Source: Caballeronia fortuita
GTDB lineage: Bacteria > Pseudomonadota > Gammaproteobacteria > Burkholderiales > Burkholderiaceae
DNA length: 64,000 nucleotides
Direction: 5' to 3'
Assembly: GCF_001544835.2 (NCBI RefSeq)
Contig: NZ_FCNX02000002.1
Location: 124,001-188,000, forward strand
Under the pieces are notes generated by a model, which saw only the letters and a program-made list of their open reading frames with translations, ran no database searches and had not been told where the DNA came from. This document shows positions 36,951 to 45,508 of the stretch, in pieces (positions within the stretch are counted from its first letter, which is position 1; every line of letters starts with the position of its first letter). The translations under genes were made by a program, and so were the position numbers.

Positions 36951-38405
36951 ATGAGCGTACGTATTGCTATCGTGGGGACCGGCTATGTCGGACTGGTGAG
37001 CGGCGCGTGCCTGGCCGAGCTGGGTCATGACGTCATCTGCATCGACAACGATCCGGCCAAGATCGACGCGTTGAACAACGGCCGCATGCCGATCTACGAA
37101 CCGGGCCTCGACGAACTCGTCAGCCGCAACGTCAAGCGCGGCACGCTGCGCTTCAGCCTCGACCTCCCGGCGAGCGTGAAGGGACGCGAAGCGGTGTTCA
37201 TCGCGGTCGGCACGCCTTCGCATCCGGGCACGGATCGCGCGGATTTGCGCTATGTGATGGCGGTCGCGGAGCAGGTCGCGCCGAACATCGACGCATTCAC
37301 GGTGCTCGTAACCAAGTCGACGGTGCCCGTCGGCACGAACCGCGAGGTGCAGCGCGTGGCCGAGCGTTGCCTCGCGCCGGGACAATCGTTCGCGGTGGCG
37401 TCGAACCCCGAGTTCCTGCGCGAAGGCTCGGCAATCGAAGATTTCATGCATCCGGATCGCGTCGTATTCGGCACCGACAGCGAAGCCGCCGCCGCCATCA
37501 TGCGCCGCATCTACGCCCCGCTCGCGCAGAACGGCTACGAAGTGCTCGCCACCGAAATCGAAACGGCCGAGGTCATCAAATACGCCGCCAACGCGTTCCT
37601 CGCCGTGAAGATCAGCTATATCAACGAGATCGCGGACTTGTGCGAAGTGGTCGGCGCGGACGTCGATCGCGTCGCGGCGGGCATCGGCCTGGACCGGCGT
37701 ATCGGCGCGGCATTCCTGAAGGCCGGTCCCGGCTGGGGCGGATCGTGCTTTCCCAAAGACACGCGCGCACTGAAGGCGACGGCATCGGAGCATATCGTGC
37801 CCATGCGCATCGTCGAAGCGGCGATCGAGGCGAATGCGAACCGCAAGACGGTCATGTTCGACAAGATCGAGGCGGCGTGCGGCGGCTCGGTCGCGGGCAG
37901 GCGGCTCGCGGTGTTCGGCCTCACCTTCAAGGGCCAGACGGACGACATGCGCGAAAGCCCGAGCGTCGGGTTGATACAGATGCTGGAGCAACGGGGCGCG
38001 AAGGTTCGTGCATACGATCCGTCCCGTCCTGCTGAAGCAGCGCGCATGCTGCCGAATATCGGCATCGCGGCGACGCCCATCGGCGCGGCGCGCAGCGCGG
38101 ACGCACTCGTGATCCTGACGGACTGGAAGGACTTCACCGAGTGCAATCTCGGCGAGCTGTCCGACTACATGGCCGATCCGGTGATGGTCGATCTGCGCAA
38201 TCTGTTCGATGAAGACGCCGTGCGCGAAAGCGGCTTTCGCCAGTATGTGCGCATCGGGCGCAAGACCGTAGGCGAGCGCCGCGCACCGGGCAACGAGCGG
38301 CGCGCTCCGCGCACGCGTGTTCCGCTCGCCGTGCCATCCCGGCACGTGCATGACAAAGCGCGTGCCGAAGCTCGCTCCACTGTCGAAGCAAGCGAGGCCG
38401 TATGA
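36951..38405 (+). CDS. ugd: UDP-glucose 6-dehydrogenase
   Basis: A 484-residue enzyme oxidising UDP-glucose to UDP-glucuronate with two NAD+. NAD motif GTGYVGLVSGACLAELG, then NPEFLREGSAIEDF and the catalytic cysteine in GPGWGGSCFPKDTRAL (C about 266). The protein is about 40 residues longer than the usual 440. The extra part is an Arg-rich, low-complexity C-terminal tail (GERRAPGNERRAPRTRVPL). It could contact the membrane or the synthase encoded next, which overlaps by 4 bases. Confidence 0.92.
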   Translation: MSVRIAIVGTGYVGLVSGACLAELGHDVICIDNDPAKIDALNNGRMPIYEPGLDELVSRNVKRGTLRFSLDLPASVKGREAVFIAVGTPSHPGTDRADLRYVMAVAEQVAPNIDAFTVLVTKSTVPVGTNREVQRVAERCLAPGQSFAVASNPEFLREGSAIEDFMHPDRVVFGTDSEAAAAIMRRIYAPLAQNGYEVLATEIETAEVIKYAANAFLAVKISYINEIADLCEVVGADVDRVAAGIGLDRRIGAAFLKAGPGWGGSCFPKDTRALKATASEHIVPMRIVEAAIEANANRKTVMFDKIEAACGGSVAGRRLAVFGLTFKGQTDDMRESPSVGLIQMLEQRGAKVRAYDPSRPAEAARMLPNIGIAATPIGAARSADALVILTDWKDFTECNLGELSDYMADPVMVDLRNLFDEDAVRESGFRQYVRIGRKTVGERRAPGNERRAPRTRVPLAVPSRHVHDKARAEARSTVEASEAV

Positions 38406-41020
38406 GCACGCCGGTCACCCGTCCCGGGCAACCGGAGGCGGAGCGTGGCGGGCCGGCGAGCGAGGCGGACACGCCGAACCTCGCCGCGCCCTTCCTCGTG
38501 CCGCTGATGTCCGCAAGCCAACGCGTCTCCTTCACCGTGCTTGCGGCGTGCTGGCTGCTGAGCCTCGCCGGATTCTGGGCGTGGTGGCTGGAGCCGCAGC
38601 ATGACGTCGATACGTTTCGCTATGCGCTGAACTGCGCGGTGCTGTTCTGGACCACGGTCATTCCGGGCTACTTCGTGCTGGTGTTCTCGCGCGCCCGCGT
38701 GCCCAATCGCGCGCGGGCAGTTCCTGCCGGTCTTCGCGTGGCGATGGTGGTGACGAAAGCGCCGTCGGAGCCGTTCGAGATCGTGCAGACGACGTTGCTC
38801 GCCATGCTCGCGCAGTCCTATCCGCACGACACGTGGCTCGCCGATGAAGATCCGTCCGAAGAGACGATCGAATGGTGCGCGCGTCACGGCGTCCAACTCT
38901 CGACGCGCAAGGACGTGGCCGATTACCACAATGCATCGTGGCCTCGCCGCACGCGCTGCAAGGAGGGCAATCTCGCGTATTTCTACGACCGCTTCGGCTA
39001 CGCCGGCTACGATTTCGTCGCGCAGCTCGACGCGGATCACGTTCCGCAACCCGGCTATCTCGAAGCGATGCTGCGTCCGTTCTCCGATCCGCATGTCGGC
39101 TACGTATCGGCGCCGAGCATCTGCGACAGCAACGCGTCGGAAAGCTGGGCGGCGCGCGGTCGGCTGCATGCGGAGGCGGCGTTGCACGGCGCACTGCAGG
39201 CGGGCCATAACGGCGGGCTCGCGCCGCTTTGCATCGGCTCGCACTATGCGGTGCGCACGCGGGCGTTGCGGGACATCGGCGGTCTCGGTCCCGAACTCGC
39301 GGAGGATCACTCGACCACGCTGATGATGAACGCCCACGGCTGGAGCGGCGTGCACGCGCTCGATGCGATCGCGAACGGCGACGGCCCCCGCACCTTCGCG
39401 GACATGGTGACGCAGGAGTTCCAGTGGTCGAAGAGCCTCGCGGTGATTTTGTTCCGCTATACGTCGACGTACTTCGGCCGCCTGCCGTTGCGCCTGAAGG
39501 GGCAGTTTCTCTTCGCGCAACTCTGGTATCCGCTCTTCTCGCTGACGATGGCGGCCAGCGTGGCGATGCCGGTGTTCGCCCTGCTCACGCATCGCGTCTG
39601 GGCCGACGTGCCCTATACGGATTACCTGCTGCACGCGCTTCCGGTGACGGCGAGTATCCTGTTGCTGATGGCCTGGGTGAAGACCACAGGGTGTCTGCGC
39701 CCGCACAACGCGAACGTCGTATCGTGGGAAGGGCTCGCGTTCCTGTTCGCGCGCTGGCCGTGGTCGCTGCTGGGCGTGCTGTCGGCTGCGCTCGACTGCG
39801 TGCGCGGCCGCGAGTTCGCGTTCCGCGTGACGCCGAAGAGCGCAGCCGCCGATCCGGTCGCGCCCATGCGCGTGGTCGCGCCTTATCTGTGGCTCGTGTT
39901 GTTCTGCGCGCTGCCCGTCCTGCTCGTCGACGATGCCGACAACGCCCGCGGCTTTTACGTGATGTCGATGCTCAACGCCCTCGTTTATCTCGTCATTGCC
40001 ATCGTGATCGTCGTGGCGCATGCGCGTGAGAACGGACATCGCCGTTCGGCGCTCGGGATGCTGCTCGCCGAGGGCCCGCTCGCGCGGCGCGGCCTCTTCG
40101 TCACGGCGGCGCTCGTGCTCGTCGCAGCCGGTTATATGAGGCTCGGCCAGGGGATCGAAGCGCTGATGTGGCGCGGCGATGCGATCACGCTCGCCGTAGC
40201 CGCGGAGCCGCCGAAGATCGGCGCCTACGATCCCGATCACGCTTACGCCCTCGCCGATACGCTCGACGTAGAACATATCTTCGTGTCCTGGGCCGATCCG
40301 GGCGCGCCCGCCGCGATCCGCGACGCCGGCAGCTACGCGAGCCAGCGCAAGCGCGGCCTGATGGTGACGGTCGAACCGTGGCCGGCGGTGTCGCGCAACT
40401 CGCATACTTTGCTGCGCGACGTCACCCTCGGCGCCTACGATGCCGAGATCGACGGCGTGTGCGGCGCGCTGCGTTCGCTCGAAGCGCCCGTGAGGGTTCG
40501 ATGGGCTCAGGAGATGGAGACCGCGACCGGCCGCTATCCGTGGGCCGTGAACAACCCCGAGGGCTATATCGCCGCGTACCGGCACTTCGTCGACCGGTGC
40601 CGCGCGGGTTCGAAGTCACTGCGCTTCGTCTGGTCGCCGCGCGGAGATACATCGCTGCCAGCGTATTTCCCGGGCCGCGACTATGCCGACGAAGTAGGCC
40701 TGTCGGTCTTCGACTGCCCGACTTGCGCGATGGGCGCGAAGGAAGGCGCGCCGTCGGCCACGGCGATTCTTCGCGAGAAGTACGCGCGTGTCCAGAAATA
40801 CGGCTTGCCGGTAATGGTCGCGGAACTGGGCGTGGAAGGCACGCCGGAGCGCCAGCGCGCGGTGTTGACGACCTTGCGCGACGTGCTGCCGCATATGCCC
40901 GCTCTTACGGCTATCGTCTACTTCAACTCGCCAGACTCGCCGGGTGCATGGCCGCTCATGCACACCCCGGACTGGCGGCTGCAACCGGCCTTGCTCGGTC
41001 TTCTCGAGACGGCGAAGTAG
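38402..41020 (+). CDS. Processive GT2 glycosyltransferase fused to a GH26-like glycosidase domain
   Basis: An 872-residue membrane protein. Two N-terminal membrane segments (about 45-65, 78-100) are followed by a cellulose-synthase-like GT2 domain: D210-x-D212 in QLDADHVP, E-D in ELAEDHSTT, and Q338EFQW342 in place of Q-x2-RW. More membrane segments run to about residue 580. Residues about 598-872 form a GH26-like (beta-mannanase/lichenase) barrel with a likely acid/base E704 (WAQEMETATG) and nucleophile E808 (VMVAELGVEG). The topology would put the glycosidase on the periplasmic side, where it could trim or release the polymer as it emerges. It overlaps ugd by 4 bases. The polymer is unknown; a xylose-, glucuronate- or galactose-containing chain fits the operon. 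Confidence 0.85.
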   Translation: MSTPVTRPGQPEAERGGPASEADTPNLAAPFLVPLMSASQRVSFTVLAACWLLSLAGFWAWWLEPQHDVDTFRYALNCAVLFWTTVIPGYFVLVFSRARVPNRARAVPAGLRVAMVVTKAPSEPFEIVQTTLLAMLAQSYPHDTWLADEDPSEETIEWCARHGVQLSTRKDVADYHNASWPRRTRCKEGNLAYFYDRFGYAGYDFVAQLDADHVPQPGYLEAMLRPFSDPHVGYVSAPSICDSNASESWAARGRLHAEAALHGALQAGHNGGLAPLCIGSHYAVRTRALRDIGGLGPELAEDHSTTLMMNAHGWSGVHALDAIANGDGPRTFADMVTQEFQWSKSLAVILFRYTSTYFGRLPLRLKGQFLFAQLWYPLFSLTMAASVAMPVFALLTHRVWADVPYTDYLLHALPVTASILLLMAWVKTTGCLRPHNANVVSWEGLAFLFARWPWSLLGVLSAALDCVRGREFAFRVTPKSAAADPVAPMRVVAPYLWLVLFCALPVLLVDDADNARGFYVMSMLNALVYLVIAIVIVVAHARENGHRRSALGMLLAEGPLARRGLFVTAALVLVAAGYMRLGQGIEALMWRGDAITLAVAAEPPKIGAYDPDHAYALADTLDVEHIFVSWADPGAPAAIRDAGSYASQRKRGLMVTVEPWPAVSRNSHTLLRDVTLGAYDAEIDGVCGALRSLEAPVRVRWAQEMETATGRYPWAVNNPEGYIAAYRHFVDRCRAGSKSLRFVWSPRGDTSLPAYFPGRDYADEVGLSVFDCPTCAMGAKEGAPSATAILREKYARVQKYGLPVMVAELGVEGTPERQRAVLTTLRDVLPHMPALTAIVYFNSPDSPGAWPLMHTPDWRLQPALLGLLETAK

Positions 41021-41039
41021 CGCGGCTCAACGAAGAGGC

Positions 41040-41067
41040 GCGAAGCCCGCGGGTCATGCGGCTTCGC
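41040..41067. terminator. Hairpin between the convergent polysaccharide operon and iclR gene
   Basis: GCGAAGCC-c-GC pairs with GCGGCTTCGC around GGGTCAT (10-bp stem with one bulge), 20 bases after the synthase stop. It lacks a T-tract, so a Rho-assisted or bidirectional end is possible. Two more GGCTTCG copies follow directly. Confidence 0.4.
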
Positions 41068-41183
41068 GGCTTCGCTGCCTCGAGGCTTCGTCATGGCCGA
41101 TGCTTCAAAACGACGGTCGACGAGGCGCTATGGTTCGAGCGGCATCGAGCGGCCCCGACATGCGCCCACGTTGAAGCGAGTCG

Positions 41184-42071
41184 TCAGGCCTGATCCCCCG
41201 CTCCCGACAGCGGCCTCGTCGCCATCGCGCGCGTCAGGCCATGAACCGGACGGCGCACGGCCACATCGAACGGATTGATTTGCGGACCGAGCGCCTGCGC
41301 CTGGCGCTGCAGCAGTTCGACCACCATCGGCAGCCGGTCCTCACCTAAGCGCGTCGACAGCGTGCCGACGCTCAATGCGCCGAGCGCATTCCCCGAGCGA
41401 TCGAGAATCGGCACGGCCACGCCCGCCATTCCGTCGATCAGGCCGCTGTTGCGGCCCGCGTAGCCCTGCACGCGGACGCGCTCGATCTCCGTGCGCAGAT
41501 ACACCTCGTCGAACACGCCATAGTTGTGCAGCCGCGGCACGTTGTAGCGGATGATTTCCTCGCGCTCCGCTTCCGGCTGGAACGCGAGAATAGCGAGGCT
41601 CCCTTGTCCCACGCCCAGCGCGACGCGCCCGCCGACATCGCCGGTGAAAGAGCGGATCGGATACGGGCCCTCGCACATGTCGAGACACACCGCATCGAAA
41701 CTGCTCTTCACGAGCAGGAAGATGGTTTCGCCGAGACTTGCGCACAGACGCAGCAGCGCAGGCCGGCACAGCGCGCGCATCCGGCTCGGATGGCCCGCCT
41801 GCGCGGCCAGCGAAAAGAAGTCCACGCTCAGCCGATAGCGCTTGCTCGTTTCGTCCTGCTCCACCACGCCTTCGGCCATCAGCGCCTGAAGCATCCGATG
41901 CACGGTAGCCTGTGTGAGACCGACGGCCTTCGCAAGCGCGGTGACGCGGCTGCCTTCCGACTGATCCGCGCCGAGCGCGCGAATGACCGCAAATGCGCGC
42001 TGGAGCGTGCCCGTGCCGGGCGCGTCTGTTCCGTTTTCTTCGTTCGATGCCTTCACCCGGACCTCGTTCAT
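41184..42071 (-). CDS. IclR-family regulator
   Basis: A 295-residue regulator. Winged HTH at about 20-80 (TLQRAFAVIRALG, then AKAVGLTQATVHRMLQAL) and an IclR effector domain (GETIFLLVKSSFDAVCLDMCEG, SGLIDGMAGVAVPILD). It is divergent from the ABC-transporter/oxidase operon, its probable target. The start chosen is MNEVRVK. An ATG 11 codons upstream would put a dyad (CATTCC-N7-GGAATG) inside the coding region, which makes the shorter start more attractive. Confidence 0.87.
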   Translation of the reverse strand: MNEVRVKASNEENGTDAPGTGTLQRAFAVIRALGADQSEGSRVTALAKAVGLTQATVHRMLQALMAEGVVEQDETSKRYRLSVDFFSLAAQAGHPSRMRALCRPALLRLCASLGETIFLLVKSSFDAVCLDMCEGPYPIRSFTGDVGGRVALGVGQGSLAILAFQPEAEREEIIRYNVPRLHNYGVFDEVYLRTEIERVRVQGYAGRNSGLIDGMAGVAVPILDRSGNALGALSVGTLSTRLGEDRLPMVVELLQRQAQALGPQINPFDVAVRRPVHGLTRAMATRPLSGAGDQA

Positions 42072-42111
42072 TCCATTGAGCGGAATGCGATTGATGCCGC
42101 GCATTCATGCT

Positions 42112-42228
42112 TTTCATTCGACCCGATTCGGCCGCATCGCACAATCTCTATCGGAGTCAGGGATTACCCAAATCACGCTGAGTGAAACGTTCGGCGTTCA
42201 TTTCACCAAGATATTCCGTCGAATGAAA
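42112..42228. promoter_or_regulatory. Paired operator candidate in the iclR/ABC intergenic region
   Basis: TTTCATTCGAC (42112-42122) and GTCGAATGAAA (42218-42228) form a perfect 11-bp inverted repeat separated by 95 bases. Between or beside them are a third TTCATTTCA half-site (about 42198) and two GGAATTT repeats (about 42257 and 42277). Two distant matching half-sites suggest looping or dual binding by the IclR protein. Confidence 0.5.
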
Positions 42229-42365
42229 TCCGGATTCAAGTCTTTCTCGCAAGCCGGAATTTCGCATTGACTGGGCGGAATTTGGCTGGCTAAAGTTGGC
42301 TCATCGAAAGCCGGTTCATCGAACTCACACCTGCAGCGGCGCGCGTGACGCCGAAGGGAAAGACA

Positions 42366-43454
42366 ATGTCGTTCCTCACTCTGACGGATCTATCGAAGTC
42401 GTTCGGCGATCTGCACGCCGTCGCCGACGTCAATCTCACCGTCGAAAAAGGCGAATTCGTTTCGCTGCTCGGCCCGTCCGGCTGCGGCAAGACCACCACG
42501 CTTCAGATGATCGCCGGCTTCATCGAAGCGACGCGCGGACGAATCGTGCTCGACGGCCGCGACATCACGCACCTGCGGCCGAACAAGCGCGGCCTCGGTA
42601 TCGTGTTTCAGAGCTATGCGCTCTTTCCGCACATGAGCGTCGAGCAGAACGTGAGCTTCGGCCTGGAGATGCGCGGCATCGACAAACGCGAGCGGCGCGA
42701 GCGGGTGCAGGAAGCGCTGTCGCTCGTGCGGCTCGACAAGTTCGCGCATCGCTTTCCGCGCGAACTCTCGGGCGGCCAGCGTCAGCGCGTGGCGCTCGCC
42801 CGCGCGATCGTCATTGCGCCGCCGGTGCTGCTGCTCGACGAGCCCATGTCCAACCTCGATGCCAAGCTGCGCGAGGACATGCAGTTCGAACTGCGCGGCA
42901 TTCAGCGCAAGATCGGCACCACGACGATCATGGTCACGCACGATCAGTCCGAGGCGCTGTCGATCAGCGATCGCGTCGTCGTCATGGAAGCGGGCCGCAT
43001 CACGCAGGTCGATACGCCTTACCGCGCGTACGAGCGTCCCGAGACGAGCTTCGTGTCGCAGTTCATCGGCAAGGCGAACATGCTGCGCGGGACGATCGTC
43101 GCGCGCGACGGCGATGCCATTCGCATCGATCTCGGCCACGATCTCGCGGAGACCGGCTCGACCTTGCAGCTACCGGAGCGCGAGCGGGCGATTGGCGTCG
43201 GCGACGCGATCACCGTATGCATCCGTCCGGAGAAGCTCAGGCTCGGCGCAGCGGGCAGCGGACGCCTGCCGGGCCGCGTGGCGAGCCGCTTCTTCCTCGG
43301 CAGTCAGTGGTTGTACAGGCTCGACAGCCGCGCAGGCGAAATGCTCGTGTGCTGCCAGAATCACGGCGACGAGCCGCTGGAAGAAGGCGCGCAGGTGGGC
43401 ATCGACTGGAACGCGGACTCGATCCGCTTCATTCAGGAGACGGCCCGTGGATAG
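42366..43454 (+). CDS. ABC transporter ATP-binding protein, polyamine/opine type
   Basis: A 362-residue ATPase of the PotA/UgpC class. Walker A GPSGCGKTT, signature LSGGQRQRVALA, Walker B VLLLDEPMS, H-loop VTHDQSEAL, and a C-terminal TOBE region (from about 240). It energises import with the two permeases and the binding protein of the same operon. AAGGGAAAG before the ATG supports the start. It is the first gene after the IclR-linked intergenic region. The next gene's GTG start lies inside its last codons (8-base overlap). Confidence 0.9.
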   Translation: MSFLTLTDLSKSFGDLHAVADVNLTVEKGEFVSLLGPSGCGKTTTLQMIAGFIEATRGRIVLDGRDITHLRPNKRGLGIVFQSYALFPHMSVEQNVSFGLEMRGIDKRERRERVQEALSLVRLDKFAHRFPRELSGGQRQRVALARAIVIAPPVLLLDEPMSNLDAKLREDMQFELRGIQRKIGTTTIMVTHDQSEALSISDRVVVMEAGRITQVDTPYRAYERPETSFVSQFIGKANMLRGTIVARDGDAIRIDLGHDLAETGSTLQLPERERAIGVGDAITVCIRPEKLRLGAAGSGRLPGRVASRFFLGSQWLYRLDSRAGEMLVCCQNHGDEPLEEGAQVGIDWNADSIRFIQETARG

Positions 43455-44364
43455 CACGTTGCGATCGGCGGAATCCGCCGCACCGGCCGGGTCCGAAAGC
43501 GCACGCCGCGCGCCGTGGCACGCCTATCTGCCCTTGTGGATGATGAGCGCGCCCGCGCTGCTGCTGTTCTCGGTGCTCGTGATCGTGCCGCTCGCGATGA
43601 CGCTCGCGCTGACCTTCTATCGCTTCGATCCGTCGCTCGGCCCCGTCGCCGCGTTCGACCTGCACAACTACGCCGAAGTGCTCGGCTCGACCTACTACCA
43701 CACGATATTCCTGCGCACCTTCGGCATCGCCGCGCTGGTGACGCTGCTGTGCGTCGTGATCGGCACGCCCGAGGCGTACATCCTCTCGCGCATGGGCGAT
43801 CCGTGGCGCTCGATTTTTCTGCTGGTGATCATCGCGCCGCTGCTGGTCTCGGTCGTCGTGCGCGCGTTCGGCTGGAGCATGCTGCTCAACGTGAACGGAC
43901 TGGTGAACCAGTTGTTCGGCGTGTTCGGCATGGGACCGTACAAGCTGCTTTACACGACGTTCGCGATCGTCATCGCGCTCGTTCACGTGATGCTTCCGTT
44001 CATGGTGATTCCCGTGTGGACCGCGCTGCAACGCATCGATCCGCAGACGGAAAACGCCGCGCTCTCGCTGATGGCCTCGCCCGCCGTCACGCTGCGGCGC
44101 ATCGTGCTGCCGCAACTCGTGCCCGGCATTCTCTCGGGCAGTCTGATGGTGTTCGGCCTCTCCGCGAGCGCCTTCGCGATTCCGGGCCTGCTCGGCGGAC
44201 GGCGTCTCAAGGTCGCGGCCACGACCGTCTACGACCAGTTCCTCAGTTCGATGAACTGGCCGCTCGGCGCGACCATCGCCTTGCTGCTGCTCATCGCCAA
44301 TCTCGTGGTGATGCTCACCTACTACCGCGTGCTCGAGCGGCGCTACGCGCGCAGCATGGGCTGA
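43447..44364 (+). CDS. ABC transporter permease (PotB-like)
   Basis: A 305-residue inner-membrane permease with six predicted segments. The EAA-type cytoplasmic loop is in ENAALSLMASPAVTLRRIVLPQLVPG. The GTG start at 43447 (AGGAGACGGCCC just before it) overlaps the ATPase gene by 8 bases. Longer readings in this frame belong to the shadow of the ATPase gene. It pairs with the second permease at 44390. Confidence 0.87.
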   Translation: MDSTLRSAESAAPAGSESARRAPWHAYLPLWMMSAPALLLFSVLVIVPLAMTLALTFYRFDPSLGPVAAFDLHNYAEVLGSTYYHTIFLRTFGIAALVTLLCVVIGTPEAYILSRMGDPWRSIFLLVIIAPLLVSVVVRAFGWSMLLNVNGLVNQLFGVFGMGPYKLLYTTFAIVIALVHVMLPFMVIPVWTALQRIDPQTENAALSLMASPAVTLRRIVLPQLVPGILSGSLMVFGLSASAFAIPGLLGGRRLKVAATTVYDQFLSSMNWPLGATIALLLLIANLVVMLTYYRVLERRYARSMG

Positions 44365-44389
44365 CCGCCGACGAGAGAATCGAATCATC

Positions 44390-45184
44390 ATGCGCAAAAA
44401 CGGTCCCGTCGCATTGGCGTTCCACACGATCGTGATCCTGTTCGTGCTGGCGCCGCTCGTCATCGTCGTGCTCGTCGCGTTCACGCCCGAGGAAACGCTC
44501 ACGCTGCCCACGCGCGGGCTCTCGCTGCGCTGGTTCCGCGCGATTCTCGACTATCCCGACTTCATATCGGCGTTCTTCAACAGCGTGAAGCTCGCGTTCG
44601 CCTCGGCGACGCTCGCGCTCGTCATCGCGCTGCCGGCAGGACTCGCGATCGGCCGCGCGCGCTTTCCGGGGCGCAACTTTCTCAACGCGCTGCTGCTCTC
44701 GCCGCTCGTGATCCCCGGCCTCGTGCTCGGCATCGCGATGCTGCGCTTCTTCGCGATGATCGGCGCAACCGGTTCGTTCGCATGGCTGATCCTCGCACAC
44801 GTGGTCGTCATCGCGCCGTTCGTGATGCGGCTCGTGCTGGCCTCGGTGAGCGGCCTCGACCGCAGCATCGAGCACGCCGCGGCCTCGCTCGGCGCGAGCG
44901 CGTGGACCACGTTCCGCCGCGTCACCATGCCGATGATTCTCCCCGGCATCACGGGCGGCTGGCTGCTCGCGTTCATCAACAGCTTCGACGAGCTGACGAT
45001 GTCGGTCTTCGTGACGTCGCCGCAGACCGTCACGTTGCCGGTGCGCATGTACATGTACGCGACCGAGTCGATCGATCCGATGATGGCGTCCGTCTCGGCG
45101 CTGGTGATTTTCATCACCGCCGGCGCGATGCTCGTTCTGGACCGCGTGTACGGGCTCAACCGCATTCTGATCGGCCAGCACTGA
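44390..45184 (+). CDS. ABC transporter permease (PotC-like)
   Basis: A 264-residue permease with six membrane segments. Its EAA loop (EHAAASLGASAWTTFRRVTMPMILPG) matches the ATPase-contact motif. With the previous permease it forms the heterodimeric channel of a polyamine/opine/spermidine-type importer. The gene is 25 bases after permease 1. Confidence 0.88.
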   Translation: MRKNGPVALAFHTIVILFVLAPLVIVVLVAFTPEETLTLPTRGLSLRWFRAILDYPDFISAFFNSVKLAFASATLALVIALPAGLAIGRARFPGRNFLNALLLSPLVIPGLVLGIAMLRFFAMIGATGSFAWLILAHVVVIAPFVMRLVLASVSGLDRSIEHAAASLGASAWTTFRRVTMPMILPGITGGWLLAFINSFDELTMSVFVTSPQTVTLPVRMYMYATESIDPMMASVSALVIFITAGAMLVLDRVYGLNRILIGQH

Positions 45185-45193
45185 ATTCATCCC

Positions 45194-45508
45194 ATGAGCC
45201 ACGCAACGCCTCATCACGCGCCGCAGTTCGTTCGCCTCGCCGAGAAAGACCGTGCGCGCATTGCCTTCGTTCTCGATGGCGCGCCGGCAGAAGCGCTCGC
45301 AGGCGACACCCTTCTGACGGCCATCCTCATGCAGCAGCGTCACGTGCGGCAAAGCGAGTTCAGCGGCAAACCGCGCGCGGGGTTCTGCCTGATCGGCGCG
45401 TGTCAGGACTGCTGGGTGCGCGATGAAAACGGCCGGCGCTTGCGCGCATGCTCGACGCGCATCGAAGCGGGCATGTCCGTGGTCACGAACGCCGGAGAGA
45501 CGCGATGA
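45194..45508 (+). CDS. Small [2Fe-2S] subunit, HcnA-like
   Basis: A 104-residue ferredoxin-like protein. Cysteines in GFCLIGACQDCWVRD and LRACSTRI give the C-x4-C-x2-C-x(n)-C pattern of the HcnA / opine oxidase small subunit. It would pass electrons from the flavoproteins encoded next. It overlaps the following gene by 4 bases. Confidence 0.85.
   Translation: MSHATPHHAPQFVRLAEKDRARIAFVLDGAPAEALAGDTLLTAILMQQRHVRQSEFSGKPRAGFCLIGACQDCWVRDENGRRLRACSTRIEAGMSVVTNAGETR

Noticed and set aside
42814..43446. N-terminal extension of permease 1 through the ATPase gene
   Set aside because: It is the shadow frame of the ATPase. The GTG at 43447 has a good ribosome-binding site and starts a normal permease.
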